NCBI RefSeq assembly: GCF_011064285.1
Contig: NZ_CP049331.1
Coordinates: 1,178,001-1,242,000 of the forward strand
DNA from: Vibrio ziniensis
Lineage (GTDB): Bacteria; Pseudomonadota; Gammaproteobacteria; Enterobacterales; Vibrionaceae
Length of the DNA stretch: 64,000 nucleotides
Reading direction: 5' to 3'
The position numbers and the translations under genes were made by a program. Each line of letters begins with the position of its first letter. Positions within the stretch are counted from its first letter, which is position 1. The notes beneath the pieces were generated by a model. That model searched no databases. It was not told the DNA's origin and saw only the letters and a program-made list of their open reading frames with translations. Below, in pieces: positions 34,697 to 43,913 of the stretch.

Positions 34697-35712
34697 GCGA
34701 ACAGTTAGAAAATACAAATAATGCCCATCAGACCGTTGAAGGTGTAGCATTGCTCATCTTGACTATGGGCGAAGATATCAGCTCTGAGGTGTTAAAAGGC
34801 TTTACGCATGATGAAATCAAGCGTTTGGCTCACTCTATGAGCAAAATGAAAGACATTAAAGCGAATGATGCCTTACGTTCGATAGTCGGTTTTTTTGATG
34901 ACTTCCGTTCCCACTCTGGCATCATCGGTGGTACTCGTCAGTACCTAACCAATGTTTTAGATAAAACATTGAACGGTAACCTAGCGAAAGATTTAGTTTC
35001 GGAAATCTATGGTGACGAAATTCGTACTCATGCTGAGCAATTAGCCTGGATTCCCGCTGATATTTTGGTTGAAGATTTACGTCACGAACACATTACGATG
35101 CAAGCTCTGTTGATAGCCCACTTACCTTTGGACTACGCGTCTAAGGTACTTGAGCAATATACGGTGGAGGAGTGTAATGAGCTTATCTTTCAGATTTCTC
35201 AAACACAAGTACTGACATCTGGTATCACAGAGACATTGAAGGATTTGATTGCTCGTTGTAAAGAAAACTATAACGATGGCGCACCGCAAACGATAAAAGG
35301 CACTAAAGTCGTTGCTGACATTATTAACCGATTACAAGGTGATAAAGCAGCAATTTTTGATTTCCTTACTCAACGTGACCAGAAAATGGCAGAAGAGATA
35401 CAAGAAGCAATGTTCGACTTCTACTCTTTGTTTACACAAAGCCAAGAAACTATCGATGCAATTAATAATGAGGTGACCATTGAACAATGGGCATTCGCAT
35501 TGAAAGGTATGCCTGAAGAAAATAGAGCGTATATCTTTAATACTATGCCAAACCGTTTGGCGACTCAGCTAAAAGAAAACATACAGCGAGTGGGTGCTGT
35601 ACCGGTTAGCCAAGTGGAAGGAGCCCGTAAGGAAATTCTGAACATCGTACGTCGCTTGCAAGGCGAAGGTGTGATTCAGCTCAGTATTTCGAACGAAGTT
35701 CGTTTGTCTTAA
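34693..35712 (+). CDS. fliG: FliG, motor switch protein
   Basis: A 339-residue rotor protein with N-terminal FliF-binding, middle FliM-binding and C-terminal stator-facing parts. The N-terminal block GVALLILTMGEDISSEVLKGF is the family start. The C-terminal domain carries alternating charges (EQWAFALKGMPEENRAYIFNTMPNRLATQLKENI), which meet the stator. The start at 34693 is used for its ATGA overlap with fliF. Overall it diverges from polar-type FliG. In most clusters fliH would follow; here a flagellin-like gene does. Confidence 0.93.
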   Translation: MSEQLENTNNAHQTVEGVALLILTMGEDISSEVLKGFTHDEIKRLAHSMSKMKDIKANDALRSIVGFFDDFRSHSGIIGGTRQYLTNVLDKTLNGNLAKDLVSEIYGDEIRTHAEQLAWIPADILVEDLRHEHITMQALLIAHLPLDYASKVLEQYTVEECNELIFQISQTQVLTSGITETLKDLIARCKENYNDGAPQTIKGTKVVADIINRLQGDKAAIFDFLTQRDQKMAEEIQEAMFDFYSLFTQSQETIDAINNEVTIEQWAFALKGMPEENRAYIFNTMPNRLATQLKENIQRVGAVPVSQVEGARKEILNIVRRLQGEGVIQLSISNEVRLS

Positions 35713-35724
35713 GGTTAGTGTCCT

Positions 35725-36759
35725 GTGCGCTCACAATCTCTATTTAACTCAACGTCAACATCCCCTCTACGCGGTCAGACAACTGGCAATGTAGGGGCCG
35801 ATCGCTTATCGAAAGCAGAGAAAGCAAAGTCGGTTAATCGAGTCACTTCGGCTCATATGTTGTCTCAGCACGCTTTGAGCCGTTTAAAAGAACGCCCAAG
35901 GTTGATTGCCGAACTGGCTGATACACATCGTACGGTTAATGGATTGATGCTTTCCGTTGAGCTACTAAAACAAATCGCTCGTTCTGTAGTGGAAATTAAG
36001 CGTTTGGTCTCTTTAGGAGCAGAAACTGCGGCAGATCTAAACAGTATTGATGTTTATAAACGTGACATTATGAATGCTGTCAACAGTCAGCTATTTGGGC
36101 GCCATATTCTCGATTCCTCTTTTGCTCCGTCGACTACAGGTATTGCAGAAATTGAGTTTCAAGTTCCAGGACTCGATCTGGTAAGAGAGCGCCTGACGAA
36201 TGAGTTAGTCACTCTTTACATTAACAACAAGATGATTCCACTTGCGTTTGACCGTGTTGAGTCAAACGAGGGGCTGTTTGATCAGTTCGCAACAATGTTC
36301 TCATTTGGTCAAATGCGTTTACGTCGTGATGACCAGTATGGACTTATGATCGCTATGCCTGATTATATGTGGCGTAAATGGGACTTGCAGATCTATGTTT
36401 CAGGGCAAGGTGGTCGTTATCCTGAAGGTAACCCGATTACGGTTGCCGCCCAGTCTCGCTATGCAACCGTTGAAATGGTTACAATGCTAGATATCAGAGC
36501 AAAGGATGCGATAGAAGCCATTGATCGTGTTATATCACGCGTCAATGACATGCATAGCTATGCTCTGGAAATCTTAAAATCTCAAGATAATCTTGCGGAT
36601 AAACTGATTAGCTATTGCCACACTGCCACCGCAGAGACTGGTTTAAACATTAAGGCGCTGTTTGAAAGCAATGGTGTTTCAGCATTAAAAGCGATTCAAA
36701 AGCATTATGTTGGACCTAATCGAGAAAATGTCGTTTCTTTGATAAAAAAAGTGAAATAA
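35725..36759 (+). CDS. flagellin-like protein of unknown role in fliH/fliI position
   Basis: A 344-residue protein starting with GTG (AAGG 11 bases upstream), directly after fliG. I do not recognise a named family, but two segments look like flagellin D1 helices. One is about residues 75-130 (ELLKQIARSVVEIKRLVSL, ... NSQLFGRHILDSSF), compared with flagellin's ...NNFQRI-RELAVQ ... FNGQKLLDGSF pattern. The other is about 255-295 (LDIRAKDAIEAIDRVISRVN), compared with the flagellin AIxxIDxALxxVNxxRA pattern. The centre is beta-like. The first 40 residues are Ser/Thr-rich, and the typical flagellin ends are not visible. It has no Walker motif, so it is not FliI. It may be an export substrate, a scaffold or a filament cap part. 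Confidence 0.6.
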   Translation: MRSQSLFNSTSTSPLRGQTTGNVGADRLSKAEKAKSVNRVTSAHMLSQHALSRLKERPRLIAELADTHRTVNGLMLSVELLKQIARSVVEIKRLVSLGAETAADLNSIDVYKRDIMNAVNSQLFGRHILDSSFAPSTTGIAEIEFQVPGLDLVRERLTNELVTLYINNKMIPLAFDRVESNEGLFDQFATMFSFGQMRLRRDDQYGLMIAMPDYMWRKWDLQIYVSGQGGRYPEGNPITVAAQSRYATVEMVTMLDIRAKDAIEAIDRVISRVNDMHSYALEILKSQDNLADKLISYCHTATAETGLNIKALFESNGVSALKAIQKHYVGPNRENVVSLIKKVK

Positions 36760-36780
36760 ATCTTAAAACATTGCCGTAAT
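36753..36780 (+). promoter_or_regulatory. putative sigma-28 promoter of flgM
   Basis: GAAATAAA-N12-GCCGTAAT, 40 bases ahead of flgM. The same motif with the same spacing occurs before the flagellin gene (42652) and the gene at 43914. GCCG.TAA-like words are typical of sigma-28 -10 regions. The upstream half overlaps the stop codon of the gene before it. Confidence 0.6.
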
Positions 36781-36819
36781 GTATTATTGAAGAGATTAGA
36801 TATTAGGTAGGAGTCAACC

Positions 36820-37098
36820 ATGAAAATTGAAAACAACAGCGCACTATACAGTATTCAAGAAGTACAGAACTTGAGTCGTTCTGCTGGACTGAATAGCGCA
36901 GATGCGGTTGCTCCGACTAAACAGCAAGTAGATATCAATATGCACGAACAAAATATCATTGCAGAAGGTAGTGCAGCATTAAAGGCAATGGATGATGTTG
37001 ATTTGGCGCGAGTTGCCGATATCAAAGCAAAGATTGCAGATGGTAGCATTAAATTTGACATGGGAGAGTTGGCTAAGGTGTTAGCTAACTTAAGCTAA
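36820..37098 (+). CDS. flgM: FlgM, anti-sigma-28 factor
   Basis: A 92-residue small protein of FlgM size and build: an unstructured N-terminal half and C-terminal helices (ALKAMDDVDLARVADIKAKI, DGSIKFDMGELAKVLANL) that hold FliA. It is exported when the hook is complete, freeing FliA (48257-48952). A sigma-28-like promoter lies 40 bases upstream, implying feedback. The stop overlaps flgN by one base (TAATG). Confidence 0.9.
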   Translation: MKIENNSALYSIQEVQNLSRSAGLNSADAVAPTKQQVDINMHEQNIIAEGSAALKAMDDVDLARVADIKAKIADGSIKFDMGELAKVLANLS

Positions 37099-37517
37099 TG
37101 GATAAAAAAGAACTGCTAAAATCATATTTTCAAGCGACAGTAGAAAGCGCAAAAATTGCAAAAACATTATCTTTGACATTAGATGATATTCGTCAATCTA
37201 GTTTAAAGTTTGATCATGCAAGAGTGAGTGAGCTTAATCAGAATGCGACCGAACTTAGTGAAGCGTTGCGTAAATTACATTTTGAACGCAAAGAATTAGC
37301 AGTACAGCTAGGTTGTAGACATCATCGTTATGCTACTGATCTTGTCCATCGTATGAGTGGAAAAGCACAAGAGACGATTAAAAAGGCGACAGATGAATTA
37401 CACGAGCTAGTTCTAGAGTGCCAAAATAAAACTGAATTACATACTCGTTTAGTAATACAACAGCAACAAGTGATTAAGGACGCAGTTGATTCTCTACGAG
37501 TTGAGGTAAATGCGTAG
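37098..37517 (+). CDS. flgN: FlgN-like export chaperone
   Basis: A 139-residue, almost fully helical and charged protein located directly after flgM, the standard place of flgN. FlgN is the chaperone of the junction proteins FlgK and FlgL. Sequence similarity in this family is weak, so the call rests on helical character, size and position. It overlaps flgA by 8 bases. Confidence 0.75.
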   Translation: MDKKELLKSYFQATVESAKIAKTLSLTLDDIRQSSLKFDHARVSELNQNATELSEALRKLHFERKELAVQLGCRHHRYATDLVHRMSGKAQETIKKATDELHELVLECQNKTELHTRLVIQQQQVIKDAVDSLRVEVNA

Positions 37518-38190
37518 ATTACCGATTTCCCTATCTCTTCTTTTAGCCTTTGCACCGGCATGGGCCAACTCTGTACAATCTCAAATTGAATCTTATCTCT
37601 CGCAACGAATTGAAACTGCTATTAGTGGGCAGTTTCTTACTTTTGATAATCTGCAAATTAACTTTCGTCTTTCTAGCGCTGTTAATAATCTCCCAAGTTG
37701 TGAACAAACGCTTTTTTCAAATAAAGCTAATGGCAACTTTTTAGGCTCAGAAACTTGGTGGGTTGAGTGTGGTAGCATTTGGCGTATTAAAGTGGTAACA
37801 AACGTGAGTTTGGATGCCGATGTTGTGGCTACTAAAAGCCCATTACGTAAAGGGCATCGAATAGAATTGTCCGACGTTACTTTGCAGCGTGAAACTCTAA
37901 GTCTTAAAGGTACTGTATATCAATACGTTGAAGATGTTGTTGGAACTAAATTACGACGTTCAGTAAAGGCTAATCAAGTTCTAACTCGACGTAACATAGA
38001 ACTCGACTATGCGGTAACCAAAGGGCACCATGTGGCGATCGTTTTTCATTCCGGAAGTTTCTCTCTGGAAACAATAGGTGTAGCTCTAGAAAATGGCGTC
38101 GTTGGTGACCGCATTTTAGTGGTTAATTCGGAGTCAGGTCGTGAGTTAAGTGTTACCGTCACTGGTGAAAATAGAGTCGAGCAAAAATAA
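37510..38190 (+). CDS. flgA: FlgA, P-ring assembly chaperone
   Basis: A 226-residue periplasmic protein with a signal peptide (RRLPISLSLLLAFAPAWA) and the C-terminal SAF-type domain: KSPLRKGHRIELSDVTLQ, VGTKLRRSVKANQVLTRRNIE and GVVGDRILVVNSESGRE. It assists FlgI in forming the P ring. It closes the flgM-flgN-flgA group and is followed at once by a strong terminator. Confidence 0.93.
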   Translation: MRRLPISLSLLLAFAPAWANSVQSQIESYLSQRIETAISGQFLTFDNLQINFRLSSAVNNLPSCEQTLFSNKANGNFLGSETWWVECGSIWRIKVVTNVSLDADVVATKSPLRKGHRIELSDVTLQRETLSLKGTVYQYVEDVVGTKLRRSVKANQVLTRRNIELDYAVTKGHHVAIVFHSGSFSLETIGVALENGVVGDRILVVNSESGRELSVTVTGENRVEQK

Positions 38191-38218
38191 AAGGCTTCTC
38201 GTTTGAGAAGCCTTTTAC
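38189..38218 (+). terminator. terminator after flgA
   Basis: A perfect 10-bp stem AAGGCTTCTC / GAGAAGCCTT with a GTTT loop, followed by TT and A/T bases. It starts right at the flgA stop. Confidence 0.85.
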
Positions 38219-38240
38219 GTATCTGGTGAGTTTCTACTTA

Positions 38241-38408
38241 TACCATCCTAGATAAAAATATGATCAGACTGAGCAACGGTAGAACAGCGAATGGGCGTCA
38301 AACGCAAACGAGCATTCATTCGTTCCTGAAGCTCCGCCGAGCCATCCATGGCTCGGCGGGTTTGCTTATCGACGCCCATTCACTGATTAGGACATTATCC
38401 AGAAGAAT
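38241..38408. repeat. palindromic repeat element, copy 1 (MITE-like)
   Basis: A ~168-base element that recurs nearly unchanged at 51093-51262. It begins TACCATCCTAGATAAAAATA and holds an outer stem (AATGGGCGTC at 38290 / GACGCCCATT at 38371) and a perfect 12-bp inner stem, CCGCCGAGCCAT / ATGGCTCGGCGG (38334-38359). It contains no gene. It fills the space between the converging genes flgA and flhA. It may be a non-autonomous mobile element or a transcript-end structure. Confidence 0.8.
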
Positions 38409-38409
38409 A

Positions 38410-40494
38410 TTAGTCAATCTGACCTAATGGGTTGATCTGATACTCATTAGGGATTTCATTAAACGAAAGAATGATTAAACCTTTAGCAAATGCTCGTGCC
38501 AGTTTGCTTACAATTGGACGAGCCATGGGCGTTACCAACAATACTGGGGTCATACCTTGCGCTTGCATGGTTTGTACAATCGAAGGCATACGATTTTGGA
38601 ACTTCTGTAGCAGTTCAGGTGCTAGCGGAACGCCATCAAGTGGTGTGTTAGGGTCATTTTGCTGGGCAAGTGTAATACCCGCTTTGATATCTTGCTCAAC
38701 TTGAACTCCTAACGTAAACACATTCACGGCTTTAGCGTGTGGTGAAACTAAATTTAGAATCGTACGTTTAAGAGCGACACGAATGTTGGATGAAAGCAGA
38801 ATTGGATCTTTGATTTTATCGCCACTTTCTATCAAAGTGTTGGCAATGGTACGAATGTTAATAATCGGCACCTGCTCAGCTAGTAGCTGACGAATGACCA
38901 TCATCTGTAAGTTCGGAGTAAGAGTTGTTGATAGACTCTCCGCTAGCTCGGGATGCTCGTATGCTAAACGTTTATTGAGTGCTTTAACATCATCATAGTT
39001 AAAGATGCCATCCAGATGTTCAGTACATACTTTACTAACGTGTGTTGCAATAACATCGTGAATATCGATAACTTGGAAACCTAAGTTAATCGCTTTAGTT
39101 TTGTCTTCTTTAGAGATCCAAAGCGCCGGCAAGCGATAAGCAGGGTCAACGCCTAGTGTGCCGTCTATGTTTGCGGAAGTCACCCCTGGGCCCACTGCCA
39201 TAAGCATATCAGGATAAACCTCGCCACGTTCAATCTCATCACCATCGACCAAAATAACGTATTCTGCTGGCTTAAGTGCTAAGTCATCGCGAATCACGAC
39301 CTCTGGGATCACAAAGCCGATTTGTTCACTTAGGGTTTTACGACAACCACGAATACTTTTCAGTAAGGAATTCTGTTCTTTATTAGTCACTAACGGAACA
39401 AGTTTAAATCCAAGGCGCAAAGCAATCGCATCAACAGAAGGAATAATTCCCCAATCGAGAGGTTGGTCTTTTAGAGATGTTCTTTCTAAAGGAGCTTCAA
39501 CTTCCGCTTTGGATATGTCGACGCCTTCCTCTTTCTTGCTTTGCCTCCACGCTACGAAACCAACGGTAACACTAAAGCTATAGAAGGCGAGGTGTGGCAT
39601 GTTCGGTACGCTACCGATAATGAACATGACACCAGAAGTCATGTATAGCACTGAAGGCGAAGCAAGGATCTGCTTGTTAATCACCTCAGCCATATCGTTC
39701 TCGTTATCACTGATACGAGTTACGATGATTGCTGCTGAAACTGCAAGTAATAGCGATGGGATCTGAGCTACAAGGCCGTCACCGATGGTAAGTAGAGCAT
39801 AGGTTTGGAATGCTTCACCAACGGTTAGACCGTGCTCGAACATACCGATCAGTACACCACCAATTAAGTTGATGAACAGGATCATCAAACCTGCGACGGC
39901 GTCACCACGAACGAACTTACTCGCACCATCCATTGCACCGTAGAATTCAGCTTCATCGCCCACCTCTTTACGGCGAGCCCGCGCTTGCTCTTGGTCGATG
40001 TTGCCTGAGTTTAAGTCGGCGTCGATCGCCATCTGTTTACCCGGCAACGCATCGAGGGTAAATCGAGCAGATACTTCTGAAATACGTTCGCCACCTTTGG
40101 TGATAACCACAAAATTAATGATCATCAAAATAACGAATACAACGATACCAACTACGTAGCTACCACCGATAACCACTTCACCAAACGATTGAATGACCTT
40201 ACCGGCAGCATCACCACCATTATGACCTTCAAGAAGTACGATACGTGTAGAAGCAACGTTCAGTGTTAGACGAAGTAAGGTTGCAATTAAGAGCAACGAA
40301 GGGAATACGGAGAAGTCGAGAATTCGCTTAACGGTACTACTTACCAGCAAGACCACAATGGCCAGCATAATGTTAAAAGTGAAGAAACCATCGAGCAGCA
40401 ATGCTGGCAACGGTAAGATAACCATCGCAAGTATCATCAACAGCACGAGTGGTATCGCGAGTTTAGAATTAAATATCTGTAAGCCTTTTAACAT
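38410..40494 (-). CDS. flhA: FlhA, flagellar export gate protein
   Basis: A 694-residue export gate protein, the usual length. The N-terminal half has about eight membrane helices with the family blocks LLIATLLRLTLNVASTRIVLL and VITKGGERISEVSARFTLDALPGKQMAIDADLNSG (the FHIPEP region). The C-terminal half is the cytoplasmic domain that binds chaperone-substrate complexes and normally FliI/FliJ. It stands alone on the minus strand. In many polar clusters flhA is next to flhB and flhF; here flhB is 20 kb away. Confidence 0.96.
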   Translation of the reverse strand: MLKGLQIFNSKLAIPLVLLMILAMVILPLPALLLDGFFTFNIMLAIVVLLVSSTVKRILDFSVFPSLLLIATLLRLTLNVASTRIVLLEGHNGGDAAGKVIQSFGEVVIGGSYVVGIVVFVILMIINFVVITKGGERISEVSARFTLDALPGKQMAIDADLNSGNIDQEQARARRKEVGDEAEFYGAMDGASKFVRGDAVAGLMILFINLIGGVLIGMFEHGLTVGEAFQTYALLTIGDGLVAQIPSLLLAVSAAIIVTRISDNENDMAEVINKQILASPSVLYMTSGVMFIIGSVPNMPHLAFYSFSVTVGFVAWRQSKKEEGVDISKAEVEAPLERTSLKDQPLDWGIIPSVDAIALRLGFKLVPLVTNKEQNSLLKSIRGCRKTLSEQIGFVIPEVVIRDDLALKPAEYVILVDGDEIERGEVYPDMLMAVGPGVTSANIDGTLGVDPAYRLPALWISKEDKTKAINLGFQVIDIHDVIATHVSKVCTEHLDGIFNYDDVKALNKRLAYEHPELAESLSTTLTPNLQMMVIRQLLAEQVPIINIRTIANTLIESGDKIKDPILLSSNIRVALKRTILNLVSPHAKAVNVFTLGVQVEQDIKAGITLAQQNDPNTPLDGVPLAPELLQKFQNRMPSIVQTMQAQGMTPVLLVTPMARPIVSKLARAFAKGLIILSFNEIPNEYQINPLGQID

Positions 40495-40743
40495 GTCTCA
40501 GGTTCACTAGTTAGTGTTTACTTTCATCGCAAAGTAGTATGAAAGTTAAGAAAATAAGGTCAGATATTTTATTTTTATTGGTGAATGCAAACTATCAGAC
40601 ATTTCCGATAATGCCTGTAGGGTGCGGCGAGAATTTGAATGCAGGCGGGAGGGGACACGTTGGGTGGGGGATAATCGATAGAACTTGTAATAGGTTATAG
40701 ACAGAGAATCTAATAACCTAATTCAAGTTCGTTTTTGTCGGAC

Positions 40744-41028
40744 TTAGTTTTCAGCAGAATCTTGAGCTAGCAAAGAATCAAAATCTGGGAAGTTTTTGAT
40801 GAGTTCGAACATGATCACATCAGCAAGACCAGTGAAGTTATTTAGCTTAATCATTTCGTTTATTGTTGAAATAGTTGTTGCCAAATAAGATGCTTGTTCT
40901 GCATTTAAAGGAAGTAAAGACAAGCGACGTAAACAACCTTTCAATAAGTACATCCCTAAATTGTGGTCGTTTCCAAAATAGGCTACGGCAGCTTTTGTTA
41001 GCGTTTCTTCTATATCAAAATTATTCAT
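40744..41028 (-). CDS. small helical protein of unknown function, coupled to Maf gene
   Basis: A 94-residue acidic, helical protein whose start overlaps the stop of the Maf-type gene by one base (TAATG), so the two are translated together. I do not recognise a family. Leu, Ala and Asn are frequent and there is no membrane helix or signal. The context suggests a helper in flagellin modification or export. Confidence 0.6.
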   Translation of the reverse strand: MNNFDIEETLTKAAVAYFGNDHNLGMYLLKGCLRRLSLLPLNAEQASYLATTISTINEMIKLNNFTGLADVIMFELIKNFPDFDSLLAQDSAEN

Positions 41029-42344
41029 TAGTTCACCTCATCTTCATAGCGAGCGCCAATTATTTTTGCTCCCAATCTGCTCATGTTAATAAAGTTTATA
41101 TCTGGGCGCTGTGCTATAATATTTTCGATACCAGAGCAGAACATTCTGTAAGTCGGCGAAGATTTGATTAATTCACCATAGCCGTTTTCAATGTTAACGG
41201 ACATATCGATTTTATAATGATCTTGAGTCGATGCATGTTGTACTTCTCCAGGGAAACCGAAATCGCAACCTATAAAACGGATGGTTTTAGCACCAAGGAG
41301 TATTGCTAAATTAGTCATAGGATGAATTACTGAGCCGAAAATGTTTAAACGGTACTTAGATGGTAGTTTCTTGTTTAATTCATCGAAAGTTTCGTCTATC
41401 AAATGGAAGTAGTATTTTCGACCCTTCCATTGTTCCCATATAGATTTCTGTGCACGGCTACCACCTACAAAGGTAGTGTTTTTTAGCTTTTCAAAAGGAA
41501 TATCTTCTGCTTTTACAACAGGATCAATAACAGCAAGGATATCAGGTGTAATACCATGTTTAATAAGCGCATTTAGTGCAGTGGAAGGAGCCATAAATAG
41601 TGGCCTGTTTTTTTTCTTAAACAAGCTGATTACGTCATTAATATGTGAATCTAGGGATGGCCCAGCACCTATACACAATACGTCTTTAAACTGATTGTTT
41701 TCAATTAGATGATCGATTACAGGGGTCACTCTAAGTACCGGATAATTTTCTTCATCAATTTTATTTTGTTTTTCCTTAGCTTGATCGTTTGTATGTGTTC
41801 GGCTAACAGCAATTGTGACCAATCTATTTTCTATTCTATGTACTAACCAGTTCAAATTAACTCTATTGTAATTTGCCAAATGCAAGTCAGCATTAATAAT
41901 GAAAGTATCTTTGGTAAATAGTTTATTTAGTACGTTAGTTTTTTCCGGCATGTCGTTATGGACATAGTGTAGTTCCACTCGTTCATCTACTAACCAAAGT
42001 TTAGGCATTAATGTTAAAACTAGTTTGATGACATCTAAGTTATAAATGTATATGTGTAGTTTCTTAAGGTTTTTGTCATTGAGAAGAATTTCAGCAACCG
42101 ATCCTATTCCAAAGCCCCACATATGGTAAGTTCCGCTAGAAGTTTGACTGCGGTAAGCAAGAGCTTCTTCAACTGGGTCGTAGGCACTACTCAGTTGGAT
42201 ACCATTTATTGCTATGGTCGCTACCTGACGCTCAACCACTTCAAAGTTGAGATGACTGATGTCATGCAGTTCGATCGCCTCAGCGAGTTCGGGATATAGT
42301 TTTGATAAAATCTCGATGTTGTTTTGGTAAAGTTCCGTGCTCAT
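41028..42344 (-). CDS. Maf-type flagellin glycosyltransferase (DUF115)
   Basis: A 438-residue protein of the motility-accessory-factor (Maf)/DUF115 family. The central Rossmann-like domain shows VLCIGAGPSLDSHI (near residue 220), APSTALNALIKHGITPDILAVIDP and the FIGCDFGFPG block (near 365), all typical. Maf enzymes transfer nonulosonic acids such as pseudaminic acid to Ser/Thr of flagellin. It lies back to back with the flagellin gene, which supports that substrate. No sugar synthesis genes are in this window. The gene is more A/T-rich than its neighbours. Confidence 0.85.
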   Translation of the reverse strand: MSTELYQNNIEILSKLYPELAEAIELHDISHLNFEVVERQVATIAINGIQLSSAYDPVEEALAYRSQTSSGTYHMWGFGIGSVAEILLNDKNLKKLHIYIYNLDVIKLVLTLMPKLWLVDERVELHYVHNDMPEKTNVLNKLFTKDTFIINADLHLANYNRVNLNWLVHRIENRLVTIAVSRTHTNDQAKEKQNKIDEENYPVLRVTPVIDHLIENNQFKDVLCIGAGPSLDSHINDVISLFKKKNRPLFMAPSTALNALIKHGITPDILAVIDPVVKAEDIPFEKLKNTTFVGGSRAQKSIWEQWKGRKYYFHLIDETFDELNKKLPSKYRLNIFGSVIHPMTNLAILLGAKTIRFIGCDFGFPGEVQHASTQDHYKIDMSVNIENGYGELIKSSPTYRMFCSGIENIIAQRPDINFINMSRLGAKIIGARYEDEVN

Positions 42345-42735
42345 AAAACCTTCGTATTGATGTTTGGTGGTTCTATATCGATAATCAACTCAGCTTTCGT
42401 TGACGAATAGTGTGCTTAGTAAAGCAAGGTATATAGAAACAAAAGTATCATTCTATTTTTGTAAAAATGAAATACCATAAGATAATTCTGATTATAGCTG
42501 TAACTAAACACGAACTTTCTACATCGATAATGTAATTATTGTAAAACAAAGGTTGTTATATTTAATTCAGTGGAAAATTGATTGAGGTTTGTAAGAATTA
42601 TTATTTTTTATGTAGGAAAATTCCGTTAATTAAAAAATATAAAAATTTAGTGAAATAAAAAAAACAGTGTCGCCGTAATTAATCAGTGAATGGGATACGA
42701 AGGTATCTAAAAGAATTTTCTAAGAGGTAAATATT
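42345..42735. other. divergent intergenic region between Maf gene and flagellin
   Basis: About 390 very A/T-rich bases. The right part holds the putative sigma-28 promoter of the flagellin gene. For the Maf gene I see no matching motif on the minus strand. No small gene or stable RNA is visible. Confidence 0.6.
42652..42679 (+). promoter_or_regulatory. putative sigma-28 promoter of the flagellin gene
   Basis: GAAATAAA-N12-GCCGTAAT, 57 bases before the flagellin start. It is identical in both boxes and spacing to the motif before flgM. AAGAGG stands ahead of the ATG as ribosome binding site. Confidence 0.65.
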
Positions 42736-43707
42736 ATGGCTATTTCACTACATACTAACTACGCTAACCTAGTTACTCAAAACACACTAAACAGCACAAA
42801 CAACGCGCTTTCAACTTCAATGGAGCGTCTATCAACAGGTTACCGTGTAAACTCAGCAGCAGACGATGCCGCGGGTCTTCAAATTGCTAACCGTCTAGAG
42901 CTTCAATCACGTGGTATGTCAGTAGCATCACGTAACTCACAAGATGCAATCTCTATGATGCAAACAGCAGAATCTGCAATGGATGAGATGACTAACATCG
43001 CATATCGTATGAACGACTTAGCAACACAAGCAGCGAACGGTTCAAACACAGATGCTGACCGTGCTGCATTAGATTCAGAGTTCCAAGCACTGGCTTCACA
43101 ACTAGCTGAAATGACACAAAACACTAATTTCGGTGGTCAGAAACTATTAGGTGCAGAAGTACAAGATGCATCAGGTAACGTAACGTCAGCAGCTGGCGTA
43201 TTTGCGGCAACTGGTGGTGTAACGTTCCAAACAGGTTCAACGACAGCAGAGCAAACCAATGTAGATGTGACATCAAGCCTAGGTTCTTTAAACACAGCAC
43301 TTGCAAGTTTTACTAACTTAAGTTTACAAGAAAGTGTTGCTATTTTAGATGCATCGGGCAATCCGGTATTAGATGCTTCAGGTAATCCAACATTCACTGT
43401 TGGTGATGCTGCCGGTACAGGTACTGAAATGGCTTCAGCAGCAATGGATGCACTAGAAGGCTTCATCAATGTAGTGGGTGAGTCACGTGCGGCGTTCGGT
43501 GCTCAAATCAACAACCTAGAGCACAACATCAACAACCTAGCAAACATGACAGAGAACCTAGAAGCGTCTAAAGGTCGTATCATGGATACAGACTTCGCAT
43601 CTGAGTCAGGCAACATGTCTAAGAACCAAATGCTAATGCAATCTGGTGCACAAATGCTAAGTGCAACTAAGACAATTCCACAACTAGCGATGTCAATGCT
43701 AGGCTAA
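42736..43707 (+). CDS. lafA: flagellin (lateral type)
   Basis: A 323-residue filament protein. The N-terminal D0/D1 part (about 1-140) has [20 protein letters not shown] and ends with [11 protein letters not shown]. The C-terminal part (about 230-323) includes [20 protein letters not shown] and ends [11 protein letters not shown] short central domain (about 145-230) varies and has the doubled words [17 protein letters not shown]. Codon use is strongly biased, as in highly expressed genes. The Maf gene next door suggests it is glycosylated. A terminator follows, so most transcripts are monocistronic. Confidence 0.93.
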   Translation: MAISLHTNYANLVTQNTLNSTNNALSTSMERLSTGYRVNSAADDAAGLQIANRLELQSRGMSVASRNSQDAISMMQTAESAMDEMTNIAYRMNDLATQAANGSNTDADRAALDSEFQALASQLAEMTQNTNFGGQKLLGAEVQDASGNVTSAAGVFAATGGVTFQTGSTTAEQTNVDVTSSLGSLNTALASFTNLSLQESVAILDASGNPVLDASGNPTFTVGDAAGTGTEMASAAMDALEGFINVVGESRAAFGAQINNLEHNINNLANMTENLEASKGRIMDTDFASESGNMSKNQMLMQSGAQMLSATKTIPQLAMSMLG

Positions 43708-43734
43708 GGTGAATTAGTTTTAGAGTAAATAGAG

Positions 43735-43764
43735 AAGCCAGCGCGAGTCGCTGGCTTTTTTATA
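43735..43764 (+). terminator. terminator after flagellin gene
   Basis: The stem AAGCCAGCG / CGCTGGCTT with loop CGAGT is followed by TTTTTAT. Confidence 0.88.
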
Positions 43765-43839
43765 TTTAAAATATTATTTAAGGATAATTACGTTTGAATG
43801 TAAGAAAATTCTTTAATCATTGTTTTGCGTTATTTATAC

Positions 43840-43867
43840 GAAATAAACCTATTGAATAAGTCGTTAT
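43840..43867 (+). promoter_or_regulatory. putative sigma-28 promoter of the 43914 gene
   Basis: GAAATAAA-N12-GTCGTTAT, 47 bases ahead of the start. The left box and spacing equal those before flgM and flagellin; the right box has two changes. Confidence 0.5.
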
Positions 43868-43913
43868 TAATAAGTGTAGAAAAGTTGATTTAACCAGTTA
43901 AAAGGAGATTATC

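Noticed and set aside
35725..36759. Gene after fliG considered as FliH
   Set aside because: It is longer than FliH, lacks the long Glu/Gln-rich coil and GxxxG repeats, and shows flagellin-like segments instead.
38241..38408. Palindromic repeats considered as integron attC sites or CRISPR repeats
   Set aside because: There are only two copies 13 kb apart, no RYYYAAC/GTTRRRY core sites, no cassettes and no cas or integrase genes.
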